Positions 1-9,176 of a stretch of 64,000 nt of DNA are shown here, piece by piece (positions within the stretch are counted from its first letter, which is position 1; each line of letters opens with the position of its first letter). The position numbers were made by a program, and so were the translations under genes. The stretch comes from Protaetiibacter sp. GTDB lineage: Bacteria > Actinomycetota > Actinomycetes > Actinomycetales > Microbacteriaceae. The stretch is from assembly GCA_030150265.1 (NCBI GenBank), contig JASLGG010000016.1, positions 62,001-126,000 of the forward strand, read 5' to 3'. Under the pieces are notes generated by a model, which was given only the letters and a program-made list of their open reading frames with translations, did not search any database and was not told the origin of the DNA.

Positions 1-2
1 AC

Positions 3-1253
3 GGCGAGCAGCTCGTCGACCTCGTCGAGCCCGGCACCCGTTTCGTGGTCGCGGAGGGAGGCCAGGGCGGTCTCGGCAACGCGGCGCTCGCGACCACCAA
101 GCGCAAGGCGCCCGGCTTCGCGCTGCTCGGCACGAGCGGCTTCGAGGGCGACGTCGTGCTCGAGCTCAAGACCGTCGCCGACGTCGCGCTCGTCGGCTAC
201 CCGAGTGCCGGCAAGTCGAGCCTCATCGCGGCGCTCTCGGCGGCGAAGCCGAAGATCGCCGACTACCCCTTCACGACCCTGCACCCGAACCTCGGCGTCG
301 TCGAGGCGGGCGAGACGCGCTACACGATCGCGGATGTGCCGGGCCTCATCGAGGGCGCGAGCGAGGGCAGGGGCCTCGGCCTCGAGTTCCTGCGGCACGT
401 CGAGCGCTGCTCGGCGCTGCTGCACGTGCTCGACTGCGCCACCCTCGAGCCCGGCCGCGACCCGATCTCGGACCTCGACGTCATCCTGGGCGAGCTCGCC
501 GCGTATCCGGTGCCCGAGGGGCAGACGCCGCTGCTCGAGCGCCCGCAGCTCGTGGCGCTCAACAAGGTCGACGTGCCCGACGCACGCGAGCTCGCCGACC
601 TCGTGCGCCCGCTGCTCGAGGAGCGCGGCTACCGCGTGTTCGAGGTGTCGGCCGTCAGCCACGCGGGTCTCCGCCAGCTGTCCTTCGCGCTCGCCGAGCT
701 CGTGGAGGCCGACCGCGCCGCGAAGGCGCAGACGCCCCCGCCGGCGCGCATCGTCATCCGTCCGCGTGCCGTCGACGCGGTCGACTTCGAGGTGCGGCTC
801 GAGGGCGGCACCGAGCCCGCCTACCGCGTCAGCGGGGCGAAGCCCGAGCGCTGGGTCGAGCAGACCGACTTCGCGAACGACGAGGCGGTGGGCTTCCTCG
901 CCGACCGGCTCGCGAAGCTCGGGGTCGAGGAGGCGCTCTTCGAGAAGGGCGCCGTGCCGGGCTCCACGGTCGTCATCGGCGACATGGTGTTCGACTGGGA
1001 GCCGACGCTCACCTCGGCGGCCGAGCTCATCACGAGCCCCCGCGGCACCGACTCGCGACTCGACGACAACCAGCGCGCCACCCGCGCCGAGCGTCGCGAG
1101 CGCTACCACGAGCGCATGGACGCGAAGGCCGCGGCGCGCGCCGAGCTCGAGGCCGAGCGCGAGGCGGGCCTCTGGGCCGACGCCGACACGGATGACGACG
1201 AGGGGCCGGGCGACGGCGACGTCGAGGTGGCCTACCCGGGGGAGGGCCGGTGA
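3..1253 (+). CDS. obgE: Obg family GTPase (5' end outside window)
   Basis: Ribosome-associated GTPase needed for late 50S subunit maturation and stress control. The reading frame is already open at the window edge and enters in the glycine-rich Obg fold (GGQGGLGNAAL). The G domain follows: P-loop GYPSAGKSSL, switch region PFTTLHPNLG, G3 DVPGLIEGA and G4 NKVD. The last part carries the OCT domain seen in actinobacterial and Bacillus Obg (YRVSGAKPERW through FDWEP), then a charged acidic tail. The stop overlaps the proB GTG start (GTGA), so the two are probably translationally coupled. Only the N-terminal part of the Obg fold is missing. The assignment is secure. Confidence 0.97.
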   Translation, partial: GEQLVDLVEPGTRFVVAEGGQGGLGNAALATTKRKAPGFALLGTSGFEGDVVLELKTVADVALVGYPSAGKSSLIAALSAAKPKIADYPFTTLHPNLGVVEAGETRYTIADVPGLIEGASEGRGLGLEFLRHVERCSALLHVLDCATLEPGRDPISDLDVILGELAAYPVPEGQTPLLERPQLVALNKVDVPDARELADLVRPLLEERGYRVFEVSAVSHAGLRQLSFALAELVEADRAAKAQTPPPARIVIRPRAVDAVDFEVRLEGGTEPAYRVSGAKPERWVEQTDFANDEAVGFLADRLAKLGVEEALFEKGAVPGSTVVIGDMVFDWEPTLTSAAELITSPRGTDSRLDDNQRATRAERRERYHERMDAKAAARAELEAEREAGLWADADTDDDEGPGDGDVEVAYPGEGR

Positions 1254-2053
1254 GCGGGGCTCTGGACGGCGCGGAGGCGCGGCGCAGCGCGGTGACGGAT
1301 GCGAGGCGCATCGTCGTGAAGGTCGGCTCGAGCTCCATCTCGGGGCCGAACGTCGGGCAGATCGAGCCGCTCGTCGACGCGCTCGCGGCGGCGCACGCGC
1401 GCGGAGCCGAGGTCGTGCTCGTGTCGTCCGGTGCGATCGCGACCGGCATGCCGTACCTGCAGCTGGATGCGCGCCCCACCGACCTCGCGACGCAGCAGGC
1501 GGCGGCGGCGGTGGGCCAGAACATCCTCATCTACCGCTACCAGGAGTCGCTGCGCCGCTACGCGATCGTCGCCGGGCAGGTGCTGCTCACGGCCGGCGAC
1601 CTCGAGAACCCGACGCACCGCGGCAACGCCCAGCGCGCCATGGAGCGCCTGCTCGACCTGCGCATCCTGCCGATCGTCAACGAGAACGACACGGTCGCCA
1701 CCCACGAGATCCGCTTCGGAGACAACGACCGGCTCGCGGCCCTCGTGTCGGAGCTCATCGGCGCCGACCTGCTCGTGCTGCTCTCCGACGTGGACGCGCT
1801 CTACACGCGGCCGCCGCAGGAGCCGGGTGCGGAGCGGATCGGGTTCGTGGCTCACGACGACGACCTCGCCTCCGTGCAGATCGGCGACATCGGGGCCGCG
1901 GGCGTCGGCACCGGGGGAGCGGGCACCAAGATCGCCGCCGCGAAGCTCGCCGCCGGTTCCGGCACCGCGGTGCTGCTCGCCTCGACGGCGAACGTCGCGG
2001 AGGCGCTCGCCGGTGGCGCGACGGGCACCTGGTTCGAGCCCAGCCCTCGCTGA
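1250..2053 (+). CDS. proB: Glutamate 5-kinase
   Basis: Phosphorylates L-glutamate with ATP, the first committed step of proline synthesis, feeding ProA two genes on. Amino acid kinase fold: N-terminal VVKVGSSS, then VSSGAI, the substrate region NENDTVATHEIRFGDND, and the nucleotide-binding GTGGAGTKI near the C-terminus. At 267 aa it is the short form, lacking the C-terminal PUA domain of the ~367 aa E. coli enzyme. It starts with GTG inside the last codons of obgE. The next gene, proA, begins 52 bases downstream, the usual actinobacterial obg-proB-proA order. Confidence 0.96.
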   Translation: MSGALDGAEARRSAVTDARRIVVKVGSSSISGPNVGQIEPLVDALAAAHARGAEVVLVSSGAIATGMPYLQLDARPTDLATQQAAAAVGQNILIYRYQESLRRYAIVAGQVLLTAGDLENPTHRGNAQRAMERLLDLRILPIVNENDTVATHEIRFGDNDRLAALVSELIGADLLVLLSDVDALYTRPPQEPGAERIGFVAHDDDLASVQIGDIGAAGVGTGGAGTKIAAAKLAAGSGTAVLLASTANVAEALAGGATGTWFEPSPR

Positions 2054-2105
2054 CGGCGCTCCTCACCCACCTGAGCGCCTCCCGCGCGCTCGGTAGACTC
2101 GCCAC

Positions 2106-3350
2106 GTGACCCTCGACGACAAGCTGCGCGCCGCCCGGACGGCGTCGATCGCGCTCGCCCAGGCCTCGACCGCCCAGAAGAACGCCGGGCTCGAGGCGAT
2201 CGCCGCGGCCGTCGAGTCGGGCGCCGCTACGATCCTGCCGGCCAACGAGCAGGACCTCGCGAACGGCCGCGAGAACGGGCTCTCGACGGGCCTGCAGGAC
2301 CGCCTCCGCCTCGACGACGCCCGCCTCGCCGGGCTGGCCGCCGCGACCCGCGAGATCATCGCGCTGCCTGATCCGGTGGGCACCGTGCTGCGCGGCTCGA
2401 CGCTGCCGAACGGCCTCCAGCTCACCCAGGTGCGCGTGCCGTTCGGCGTGATCGGCGCGATCTACGAGGCCCGCCCGAACGTCACCATCGACATCGCGGC
2501 CCTGGCCCTCAAGTCGGGCAACGCCGTCGTGCTGCGCGGCGGCACCGCGGCCGAGAGCACCAACCGCGTGCTCGTCGGCCTCATCCAGCAGGCTCTCGCC
2601 TCCGTCGGCCTCCCCGCCGACGCCGTGCAGACGATCGACGAGTTCGGCCGCGAGGGCGCGACTCAGCTCATGCAGGCACGCGGTCTCGTCGACGTGCTCA
2701 TCCCGCGCGGTTCGGCGCAGCTCATCGACACGGTCGTGCGCGAGTCGAAGGTGCCGGTGATCGAGACCGGCGCCGGCGTCGTGCACCTCTTCCTCGACAA
2801 GACGGCGGATGAGGCGATGGCCACCGAGATCGCCGTCAACTCCAAGGTGCAGCGCCCGAGCGTGTGCAACGCCCTCGAGACGCTGCTGGTCGACACGGAT
2901 GCCGCCGAGCGCCTGCTGCCGCCCGTGCTGCGCGCGCTCCGCGACAGCGGCGTCACGATCCACGGCGACGAGCGCACCCGCGAGCTGTTCCCGGATGCCG
3001 TGCCGGTCGCCGAGGAGGACTGGTCGACCGAGCACATGAGCCTCGACCTCTCGGTGAAGGTCGTCGACGACCTCGACGAGGCGCTCGACCACATCCGCCG
3101 CTATTCCACGCGCCACACCGAGTCGATCGTCACGAACGACATGGCGACCGCGAACCGCTTCCTCGCGGAGGTCGACTCGGCCGTCGTGATGGTCAACGCC
3201 TCCACGCGCTTCACCGACGGCGGCGAGTTCGGCTTCGGCGCCGAGGTCGGCATCTCGACCCAGAAGCTGCACGCCCGCGGCCCGATGGGCCTGCCCGAGC
3301 TCACCAGCACGAAGTGGATCGTGCGCGGCGAGGGCCAGGTGCGCGGCTGA
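2106..3350 (+). CDS. proA: Gamma-glutamyl phosphate reductase
   Basis: NADPH-dependent reduction of gamma-glutamyl phosphate to glutamate semialdehyde, the second proline step. 414 aa, normal length for the aldehyde-dehydrogenase-like family. Recognisable blocks are VPFGVIGAIYEARPNVT, then ALKSGNAVVLRGG, and the catalytic block VQRPSVCNALETLL with the nucleophile at about Cys254. The C-terminus has TDGGEFGFGAEVGISTQKLH followed by RGPMGLPELTSTKW. GTG start at 2106; no better in-frame start nearby. It follows proB on the same strand. Confidence 0.97.
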   Translation: MTLDDKLRAARTASIALAQASTAQKNAGLEAIAAAVESGAATILPANEQDLANGRENGLSTGLQDRLRLDDARLAGLAAATREIIALPDPVGTVLRGSTLPNGLQLTQVRVPFGVIGAIYEARPNVTIDIAALALKSGNAVVLRGGTAAESTNRVLVGLIQQALASVGLPADAVQTIDEFGREGATQLMQARGLVDVLIPRGSAQLIDTVVRESKVPVIETGAGVVHLFLDKTADEAMATEIAVNSKVQRPSVCNALETLLVDTDAAERLLPPVLRALRDSGVTIHGDERTRELFPDAVPVAEEDWSTEHMSLDLSVKVVDDLDEALDHIRRYSTRHTESIVTNDMATANRFLAEVDSAVVMVNASTRFTDGGEFGFGAEVGISTQKLHARGPMGLPELTSTKWIVRGEGQVRG

Positions 3351-3417
3351 GCCGTCCGCGCCGGTAGACTCGACTGCACGACCGCCCCTCGGGGCGCATC
3401 CGAAAGAGGACGATCGC

Positions 3418-3609
3418 ATGCTCAGCACGCTTCTGGCCGAGACCCACGAAGAGCTCGCCCCGATGGTGGCGCCGCCGTGGGTGTTCGCCGCGATCGCTGC
3501 GGCCATCTTCATCATGCTCGCCTTCGTCACCTACAGCTACCGCGACGTGGCCAACCGCCACAGCGACAAGACGTCGGGTCAGGACGCGACGGAGCACGGG
3601 CACCACTAG
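3418..3609 (+). CDS. Small single-span membrane protein of unknown function
   Basis: A 63 aa protein with one predicted membrane span (about residues 21-40, WVFAAIAAAIFIMLAFVTYS) between a short acidic N-terminus and a polar, His-rich C-terminus (EHGHH). An AGAGG ribosome-binding site lies 9 bases before the ATG. It is tucked between proA and nadD with only 9 bases to nadD, so it is probably co-transcribed. I do not recognise a function; its position suggests a conserved hypothetical gene of this locus. Confidence 0.8.
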   Translation: MLSTLLAETHEELAPMVAPPWVFAAIAAAIFIMLAFVTYSYRDVANRHSDKTSGQDATEHGHH

Positions 3610-3618
3610 GCTCGGCCC

Positions 3619-4221
3619 GTGAGCGAAGGAGCCGCGCGCCGCCCGCGCATCGGCGTGATGGGCGGCACCTTCGACCCCGTCCACAACGGCCACCTGGTGG
3701 CCGCGAGCGAGGTGCAGCAGACCTTCGACCTCGACGAGGTCGTGTTCGTGCCCACCGGTCAGCCGTGGATGAAGGCCGACGTCACGCCGGCCGAGCACCG
3801 CTACCTGATGACGGTCGTGGCGACCGCATCCAATCCGCGCTTCACCGTGAGCCGGGTCGACATCGATCGGCAGGGGCCGACCTACACGATCGACACCCTG
3901 CGCGATCTGCGCACCCAGCGCCCCGACGCCGAGCTGTTCTTCATCACCGGCGCGGATGCCGTGGCGCAGATCCTGCAGTGGAAGGACGTCGACGAGCTGT
4001 GGGAGCTCGCGCACTTCGTGGCCGTCTCCCGTCCCGGACATGCCCTCGACATTCGCGGATTGCCGGAGGCTGGCGTAAGCTCGCTCGAAGTGCCCGCCCT
4101 GGCGATCTCCTCCACCGAGTGCCGCGAGCGGGTCGGCCGGGGCTTCCCGGTGTGGTATTTGGTTCCCGATGGTGTCGTGCAGTACATCTCCAAGCACCAC
4201 CTTTATCGGAGTACGACATGA
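3619..4221 (+). CDS. nadD: Nicotinate-nucleotide adenylyltransferase
   Basis: Transfers AMP from ATP to nicotinate mononucleotide, giving deamido-NAD in NAD synthesis. 200 aa, the usual size. The nucleotidyltransferase signature GGTFDPVHNGHL is close to the N-terminus (HNGH is the H-x-G-H motif), followed by FVPTGQPWMK and ITGADAV. The second signature ISSTECRERV lies near the C-terminus. GTG start, 9 bases after the preceding small gene. Its stop overlaps the next start (ATGA). NadD followed by a hypothetical gene and then rsfS is the common actinobacterial order. Confidence 0.96.
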   Translation: MSEGAARRPRIGVMGGTFDPVHNGHLVAASEVQQTFDLDEVVFVPTGQPWMKADVTPAEHRYLMTVVATASNPRFTVSRVDIDRQGPTYTIDTLRDLRTQRPDAELFFITGADAVAQILQWKDVDELWELAHFVAVSRPGHALDIRGLPEAGVSSLEVPALAISSTECRERVGRGFPVWYLVPDGVVQYISKHHLYRSTT

Positions 4222-5804
4222 CGAGCTACCAGGATCAGCCGCTTTCGCGCCGCGAGATCCGGGAGCGCGAGGCGGCGGCCACACGTGCCGCCGAGGCCGG
4301 GTCGACGACCGGCGCGCCCGCGCCCGCGGATGCCGCGGCCGGTGAGCCGCTCGACTACGCGACGCGCAGCCGCGCGCCCATCCCGCCCTACGACGCACCG
4401 CTCAGCCAGCCCGGGGTCTCGCCGGTGACGCCGGATGACGGCACAGCGGCGTTCCGCTACCGCGACTACAGCCCCGAGGCCTCCGGGCCCGCGCGGCACG
4501 GCGTGGCGCCCGCGGCGCCGGCGGATCTCGACTACCGCACCCTCAACCGGCCGGATGCCCCGGTGCCGCAGCAGCCCGCGGCGCCGACGTCGTTCGTCTC
4601 CGCGCCCCCTGTCTCGGACCCCGCGCTCGAGACGAGCTCCGCGGCGCCCTACCCGGAGGCGACCATGTCGCGACGGGAGCTGCGGGCGTTCCGCGAGGCG
4701 CAGGAACGCGCGGCCGAGCAGCCGGCGGCGTCGGTCCCCCCCGTGGCTCCGGTTCCATCGGTCCCCCCTGTGGCTCCGGCTCCATCGGCCCCTCCCGTGG
4801 CCTCGGCCCAGCCTGTGCCGACGTATCCCTCGGCGCCGCCCGCGCCGTCGTGGCCCGCCGCTCCGCCGCCGGCCTCCGCTCCGCCCGCGTACGCTCCGCC
4901 CGCCTCCGGGCCGGCGCCCGTGACCGACGCGCCCGCGCCGCCGCCTCTCGTGGAGCCCGCGGCGCCCAGCACGGATGCGAGCGCCGATCTCGAGGCGTTG
5001 TTCCGCGCGCAGACCGCGGGCGGTCTGCTGCAGCCGGAGGCCTCGGCATCCGCCGCGCCCGCACCGGTCGTGCCGACGCCCGCCTCCGCCACGCCTGCGC
5101 CTGTCGCCCCGCCGCCGGTAGAGTCGCCGCCGGTCGAGCCGCAGCAGGCCGCGCCCGCCGTGCCGCAGGCGCCTCCCGTGCCGCAGGTTCCGGACCTCCG
5201 CGCGTTCACCGCGGGCCTCCAGCCGCCGTCGCCCTTCGATCCGGTGCCCGCCCCGCCTGCCCCGGCGCAGCGACCGCCGGAGCCGGAGGCATCCGTCTCG
5301 CAGCCGCCGGTCGCGGGGGAGCGGCCCCGCAACCACTGGTCGCGGCAGGCCGAGCTCGACGACGAGGCGCAGCCCCCCACCGGGAGCCTGGCGCGCGACG
5401 TGGGTGCGCGGCCGACCACCTCGAACGCGCTCGTGATGCCCGTCTCGCCCACCCCCGACATCATCGTGAGCCCGCTCACCGGGGGCGGAGAGGTGCTCGT
5501 CACGGGGTCGATCTCGCTGCCCGCGAGCCTCGCTTCGACGGGGGCGCTGCCCGCGCAGCTCGACGAGTCCGACATCGACAACCTCCTCGACCCGAACGAC
5601 CACCAGGTCAGCTCCACCGACTCGCAGCCGGTGCGCGCCATCCGTGCCGTCAGCACCCACACCTCCTCGCGCGAGATCATCGGCGCCACGCGCCCGAAGC
5701 GCGGAAGCCGCGCCCTCACCGCCCTCATCGTGTCGGCCGTCGGCATGGCCGTGGTGGTCGTCGCCCTCCTCGTCGTGGCGCTCACCTCGGGCGTTCTCGG
5801 CTGA
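4218..5804 (+). CDS. Proline/alanine-rich single-span membrane protein
   Basis: 528 aa, starting at the ATG that overlaps the nadD stop. Residues roughly 1-420 are low-complexity, rich in Pro, Ala and Val, with repeated short PPVAPVPS-type units and two copies of an RREIRE/RRELRAF motif (near the start and about residue 155). A more ordered, polar segment follows. The extreme C-terminus is one hydrophobic span (ALTALIVSAVGMAVVVVALL) with almost nothing after it, so most of the protein should be cytoplasmic with a tail anchor. Function unknown. It sits in the nadD-rsfS operon, where hypothetical membrane proteins of this style are common in actinobacteria. Confidence 0.85.
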   Translation: MTSYQDQPLSRREIREREAAATRAAEAGSTTGAPAPADAAAGEPLDYATRSRAPIPPYDAPLSQPGVSPVTPDDGTAAFRYRDYSPEASGPARHGVAPAAPADLDYRTLNRPDAPVPQQPAAPTSFVSAPPVSDPALETSSAAPYPEATMSRRELRAFREAQERAAEQPAASVPPVAPVPSVPPVAPAPSAPPVASAQPVPTYPSAPPAPSWPAAPPPASAPPAYAPPASGPAPVTDAPAPPPLVEPAAPSTDASADLEALFRAQTAGGLLQPEASASAAPAPVVPTPASATPAPVAPPPVESPPVEPQQAAPAVPQAPPVPQVPDLRAFTAGLQPPSPFDPVPAPPAPAQRPPEPEASVSQPPVAGERPRNHWSRQAELDDEAQPPTGSLARDVGARPTTSNALVMPVSPTPDIIVSPLTGGGEVLVTGSISLPASLASTGALPAQLDESDIDNLLDPNDHQVSSTDSQPVRAIRAVSTHTSSREIIGATRPKRGSRALTALIVSAVGMAVVVVALLVVALTSGVLG

Positions 5805-5834
5805 TCGCCCCGTGACCCGGAAGAACCCTCCCCT

Positions 5835-6212
5835 GTGACCGCATCCGATCGTGCGCGCGAGCTCGTGCGCCTCGCCGCCCGCGCCGCCGACGCCAAGAAG
5901 GCCGAGGACCTCGTGGCCCTCGACGTCTCGGGCCCGCTGCCCCTCACCGACGCGTTCCTGCTCGCCTCCGGCGACAACGAGCGCAACGTGCTCGCGATCG
6001 CGGGCGCCGTCGAGGACGCGCTCTTCGAGGCGGGCGCGAAGCCGCTCCGCCGCGAGGGGCGCAGCGAGGGCCGCTGGGTGCTGCTCGACTTCGGCGACAT
6101 CGTGGTGCACGTCTTCCACGAGGAGGACCGGCTCTTCTACTCGCTCGAGCGGCTCTGGAAGGACTGCCCGGTCATCCCGCTCGATCTGGCGCAGCCCGAG
6201 CCGGTCGGCTGA
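5835..6212 (+). CDS. rsfS: Ribosome silencing factor RsfS
   Basis: Binds uL14 on the 50S subunit and blocks subunit joining when nutrients fall. 125 aa, typical length. Family features are KAEDLVALDVSGPLPLTDAFLLASGDNERNV in the first half (quoted in part: LTDAFLLASG), then REGRSEGRWVLLDFGDIVVH and FYSLERLWKDCP. GTG start; the ribosome-binding site is weak (CCTCCCCT precedes), as often in this operon. It lies 30 bases after the membrane protein gene and is the last gene before tRNA-Ala. Confidence 0.95.
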   Translation: MTASDRARELVRLAARAADAKKAEDLVALDVSGPLPLTDAFLLASGDNERNVLAIAGAVEDALFEAGAKPLRREGRSEGRWVLLDFGDIVVHVFHEEDRLFYSLERLWKDCPVIPLDLAQPEPVG

Positions 6213-6292
6213 GCCGTCGGGGGCGCGGCGCGAGCCGCTCCGAATCTGTAGTAATCTTGTCGAGTTGTCTCCGGCGACGGAGTTCAGCCCAC

Positions 6293-6368
6293 GGGTCTGT
6301 GGCGCAGCTGGTAGCGCACCTGCATGGCATGCAGGGGGTCAGGGGTTCGAGTCCCCTCAGATCCACCA
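6293..6368 (+). tRNA. tRNA-Ala (anticodon GGC)
   Basis: 76 bases fold as a full cloverleaf. Acceptor GGGTCTG pairs with CAGATCC and includes the G3-T70 wobble pair that defines alanine tRNAs. Anticodon stem CCTGC/GCAGG encloses loop ATGGCAT with GGC at 6326-6328. The T arm is AGGGG-TTCGAGT-CCCCT, and CCA is encoded. It could have served as a phage target, but no integrase or partial tRNA copy is seen beside it. Confidence 0.97.
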
Positions 6369-6381
6369 CTGAGTAGTCCTG

Positions 6382-8304
6382 TCACCGAGTAGTCCTGCTC
6401 CGCCGACGAACTCGCGCCGCGAACGCGAGCGCCACGCCCAGCAGCAGCGCCGCGATGGACCCGGCGGCCGTGCTCGGCGCATCCGCCGCGCCCGTGGCCG
6501 CGAGGCCAGGTGCGGGAGCGGAGCCCGGGTCCGATGCCGCCGCGACCGTGATCGCCGCGGAGGCGAGCACGGGCCCGGTCGCGGTGCCGGCGTGCGCCGT
6601 GACGGCGTGGGGTCCCGGGGCGACGGCCGGCATCGTGAACACGAACGTGAAGGCGCCCGTGCCGTCGACGATGACGGTGCCGAGGGTCGGGTTGAGCGTC
6701 AACGTCAGGGCCGCACCCGGCGCGAAGCCGCTGCCCGTGACGGTGACGCTCTCGCCGGGTGCGGAGAGGGCGTGCGAGAGCACCAGGTGCGGGGTCGGCG
6801 ACTCGGGCTGCCAGCTCGCATGGAGCGTCAGGTCGGCGGTCACCGGATCGTGCGCGAAGTCCCAGCTCGGCCCGGTCGCGTCGCCCGTGTGCCAGCCGGT
6901 GAAGCCATGCCCGGCGCGCGTCGGCGCGACCGGCTCGGGGACCAGCCCGCCGGGGGCGACGAGGGCCGGCGGCACGCCGCTGCCGCCGCCGGCGTCGAAG
7001 TCCACGCGATACGGCACGGTCGTCGTGACGGCGCCGGAGGGGCCGGATGCCAGGTGGCTGCCGTCGACCGAGCCCAGGTAGCTCGCGGTCGCGGTGTACA
7101 GCCCGCCGGACGGCAGCGTCCGCGTCGTCGTGGCGGTGCCGTCCGAGGCGAGCGGCACGTCGACCGTGCTCGCGTCCTCGAAGGAGAAGCGCACCGTGCC
7201 GTCGTGCGATCCGGCGCTCGCGGGGGTCACCGTGGCGGTGAGCGTGATCGTGTCGCCGGCGTGCGCATCCGTCGCGCCGGAGAGGCTCGTGACGGTGCTG
7301 ACCGGTGGTGGTGGCGTCGCGCGGATGAGCACCGTGTGCGCCTCGCCGGCCGCCCCCGCGGTGTATCTCGCCCCGGTCGGCAGGGCGGGCACGGAGGTCT
7401 GCCCCGACGCGCCGTTCCCGAGCACGAGGGCGGCGCCGTCGGATCGCAGCAGCACCGTCGTCATGTGCCCGGCGGCGATCGCCGTGTAGGTCGTTCCGGC
7501 CGGCAGGGCGGGCACGTCGGTCTGCCCGTAGACGTTGTAGCCGACGGCGAGCGCCGCTCCATCGGATCGCAGCAGCACGGCGTGGTAGTCGCCCGCGGCG
7601 ACCGCGGTGTAGACGAGGCCCGGGGGCAGCGGCGGCGTCACGTAGGGCGTTCCGTAGGCGGTGAGGCCCGTGATGACGACCTGCCCGTCGGATCGCAGCA
7701 GCACCATGTTGGCGCTTCCGGATGCGACGGCGGTGTAGACGACGCCGGGGGGCAGCGGCGGCACGGTCGTGCGACCGTCGTCGCTGTAGCCGAAGGCGAT
7801 CACATTGCCGTCGGAGCGCAGCAGTGCCGTGTGCCACGCCCCGGCGGATGCCTCCGTGTAGCTCATCCCGGCGGGCAGCGGGGGAACGGTGGTGACCCCC
7901 GCGCCGATGATCTCCATGCCCGCGATGACGGCCGCCCCATCCGATCGCAGCAGCACCGTGTGGTAGTTGCCCGCCGCGACGCCGGTGTAGTGCAACCCGG
8001 CCGGCAGTGGCGGGATGTCGCTCTGGAGGTAGGTGTCGTCGCCGAAGGCGACGGCGGCACCGTCGGACCGCAACAGCACGGTGTGGCTCTTTCCGGCGGC
8101 GGCGGCGGTGTAGCTGAGACCCGCGGGGAGGGGCGGCACGGCGGTGCGGCCTTGCGCGGGGTCCCCGAAGGCGATCGCCTCGCCCGCGTCGGCGGGATCG
8201 ACCGGGGATCCGGCGGGTGCGGCTGCGGCCGCGAGCGGTGCCGCGGCGCCCGCGACGAGCAGGGCGAGCCCCGCGGCAAGTGTGGTCGCTCGACGTCGGC
8301 GCAT
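6382..8304 (-). CDS. Secreted RCC1-like repeat surface protein with LAxTG-type sorting signal
   Basis: About 640 aa. The chosen ATG at 8304 is preceded by GGAGAGGGG at good spacing; an upstream in-frame start lacks one. Signal peptide MRRRRATTLAAGLALLVAGA is followed by seven repeats of about 42 aa with the pattern VPPLPAGLxYTAVAAG, a HTVLLRSDG strand and VxFG, fitting a seven-bladed RCC1-like propeller. Then come an Ig-like domain (TVTSLSGATDAHAGDTITL), an InlB-type B-repeat ending in TRAGHGFTGWHTG, and an IPT-like domain. The C-terminus is LAATGAADA, a hydrophobic span and RRRSR, which resembles a sortase E-type anchor. No sortase gene is in the window. Likely role: cell-surface adhesion or binding; ligand unknown. 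Confidence 0.85.
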   Translation of the reverse strand: MRRRRATTLAAGLALLVAGAAAPLAAAAAPAGSPVDPADAGEAIAFGDPAQGRTAVPPLPAGLSYTAAAAGKSHTVLLRSDGAAVAFGDDTYLQSDIPPLPAGLHYTGVAAGNYHTVLLRSDGAAVIAGMEIIGAGVTTVPPLPAGMSYTEASAGAWHTALLRSDGNVIAFGYSDDGRTTVPPLPPGVVYTAVASGSANMVLLRSDGQVVITGLTAYGTPYVTPPLPPGLVYTAVAAGDYHAVLLRSDGAALAVGYNVYGQTDVPALPAGTTYTAIAAGHMTTVLLRSDGAALVLGNGASGQTSVPALPTGARYTAGAAGEAHTVLIRATPPPPVSTVTSLSGATDAHAGDTITLTATVTPASAGSHDGTVRFSFEDASTVDVPLASDGTATTTRTLPSGGLYTATASYLGSVDGSHLASGPSGAVTTTVPYRVDFDAGGGSGVPPALVAPGGLVPEPVAPTRAGHGFTGWHTGDATGPSWDFAHDPVTADLTLHASWQPESPTPHLVLSHALSAPGESVTVTGSGFAPGAALTLTLNPTLGTVIVDGTGAFTFVFTMPAVAPGPHAVTAHAGTATGPVLASAAITVAAASDPGSAPAPGLAATGAADAPSTAAGSIAALLLGVALAFAARVRRRSRTTR

Positions 8305-8411
8305 CGCGAACCCCTCTCCGATTTTCGCACGACACATTGCCAGAGTCCGGTTCGCGCCACCACGGCGTGACCGGACGTCCGGAATAGGCCACGCTTGCTA
8401 GCCTCGACGTC

Positions 8412-9176
8412 GTGACCGCTCTCGACACGCCGGACCCCGTGAGCACCACGGACTCGCCGGTCGCCCCCCTCCTCGCCGAACTGGACGCCGTCGTCTCCGC
8501 CACGGTCGTCGTGCGGGAAGCCCTCGCCGCCCTCCCCGGGCTGGCCAACGACTGGGCGGTGGGCGAGCCCGACGAGGAGCAGCTGCTCGCGGCCGAGCTG
8601 ATCACGGGACCGGATGCGATCGCCGACATGTGGACGCGTCTCGCCTCGGCCGGCTCCTGCTACGTGCTTCCCGACCCGACCGCGCTCGCGGGGCTGACGC
8701 CCTGCGGCGACGCTGCCCGCGGCATCCGTGTCGTCGTGACGGCGTCCGACGAGGAGGCGCGGCGGGCCGCGCTCACGGAGTCCGCGCGGCTCGGCGTCGC
8801 GGTCAGATCGCTTCCCGACCCGCCCTCGTGGTTCGCCGTCGACGACGCGGATCGCTGCTGCTACCCCTCCGCGTGGCGACCCGCCCGGCCCGAGCACCTG
8901 CTCGTGCTGCACGACCCCGTCGCGGCCGGCGGGTTCCGCATGCTGTTCGAGGAGCTGTGGCGCCGCTCCGCTCCGCTCGAGGTGCGTGCCCCGGAATGGG
9001 AGCCGGTGCTGCGGCTGCTCGATCGTGGCCTCAACGAGAGCGCCGTGGCGGCCGCACTGCACGTCTCGGAGCGCACCGTGAGGCGCCGCATCCGCGACGC
9101 GTCGGAGGCGCTCGGCGCGCGCAACAGGTTCACGCTCGGCCTCGCCTGGGCGTCATCCGGCGGGGTGGCGCGGTGA
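8412..9176 (+). CDS. HTH transcriptional regulator, paralogue of the next gene
   Basis: 254 aa, GTG start. The C-terminus is a helix-turn-helix of LuxR style (LNESAVAAALHVSERTVRRR), and the middle has an FEELWRRSAPLE block shared with the downstream regulator. The N-terminal winged-helix of that neighbour is missing here; instead there is an alpha-helical start (LLAELDAVVSATVVVREALA). This resembles actinobacterial TrmB/LuxR hybrid regulators whose middle domain senses an unknown ligand. It diverges from the RCC1-repeat gene, sharing a ~107-base intergenic region, so control of that surface protein is possible but unproven. Confidence 0.8.
   Translation: MTALDTPDPVSTTDSPVAPLLAELDAVVSATVVVREALAALPGLANDWAVGEPDEEQLLAAELITGPDAIADMWTRLASAGSCYVLPDPTALAGLTPCGDAARGIRVVVTASDEEARRAALTESARLGVAVRSLPDPPSWFAVDDADRCCYPSAWRPARPEHLLVLHDPVAAGGFRMLFEELWRRSAPLEVRAPEWEPVLRLLDRGLNESAVAAALHVSERTVRRRIRDASEALGARNRFTLGLAWASSGGVAR

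Noticed and set aside
6371..6397. GAGTAGTCCTG direct repeat next to tRNA-Ala as an att site
   Set aside because: Two copies only 5 bases apart, no integrase and no tRNA 3' end copy nearby.
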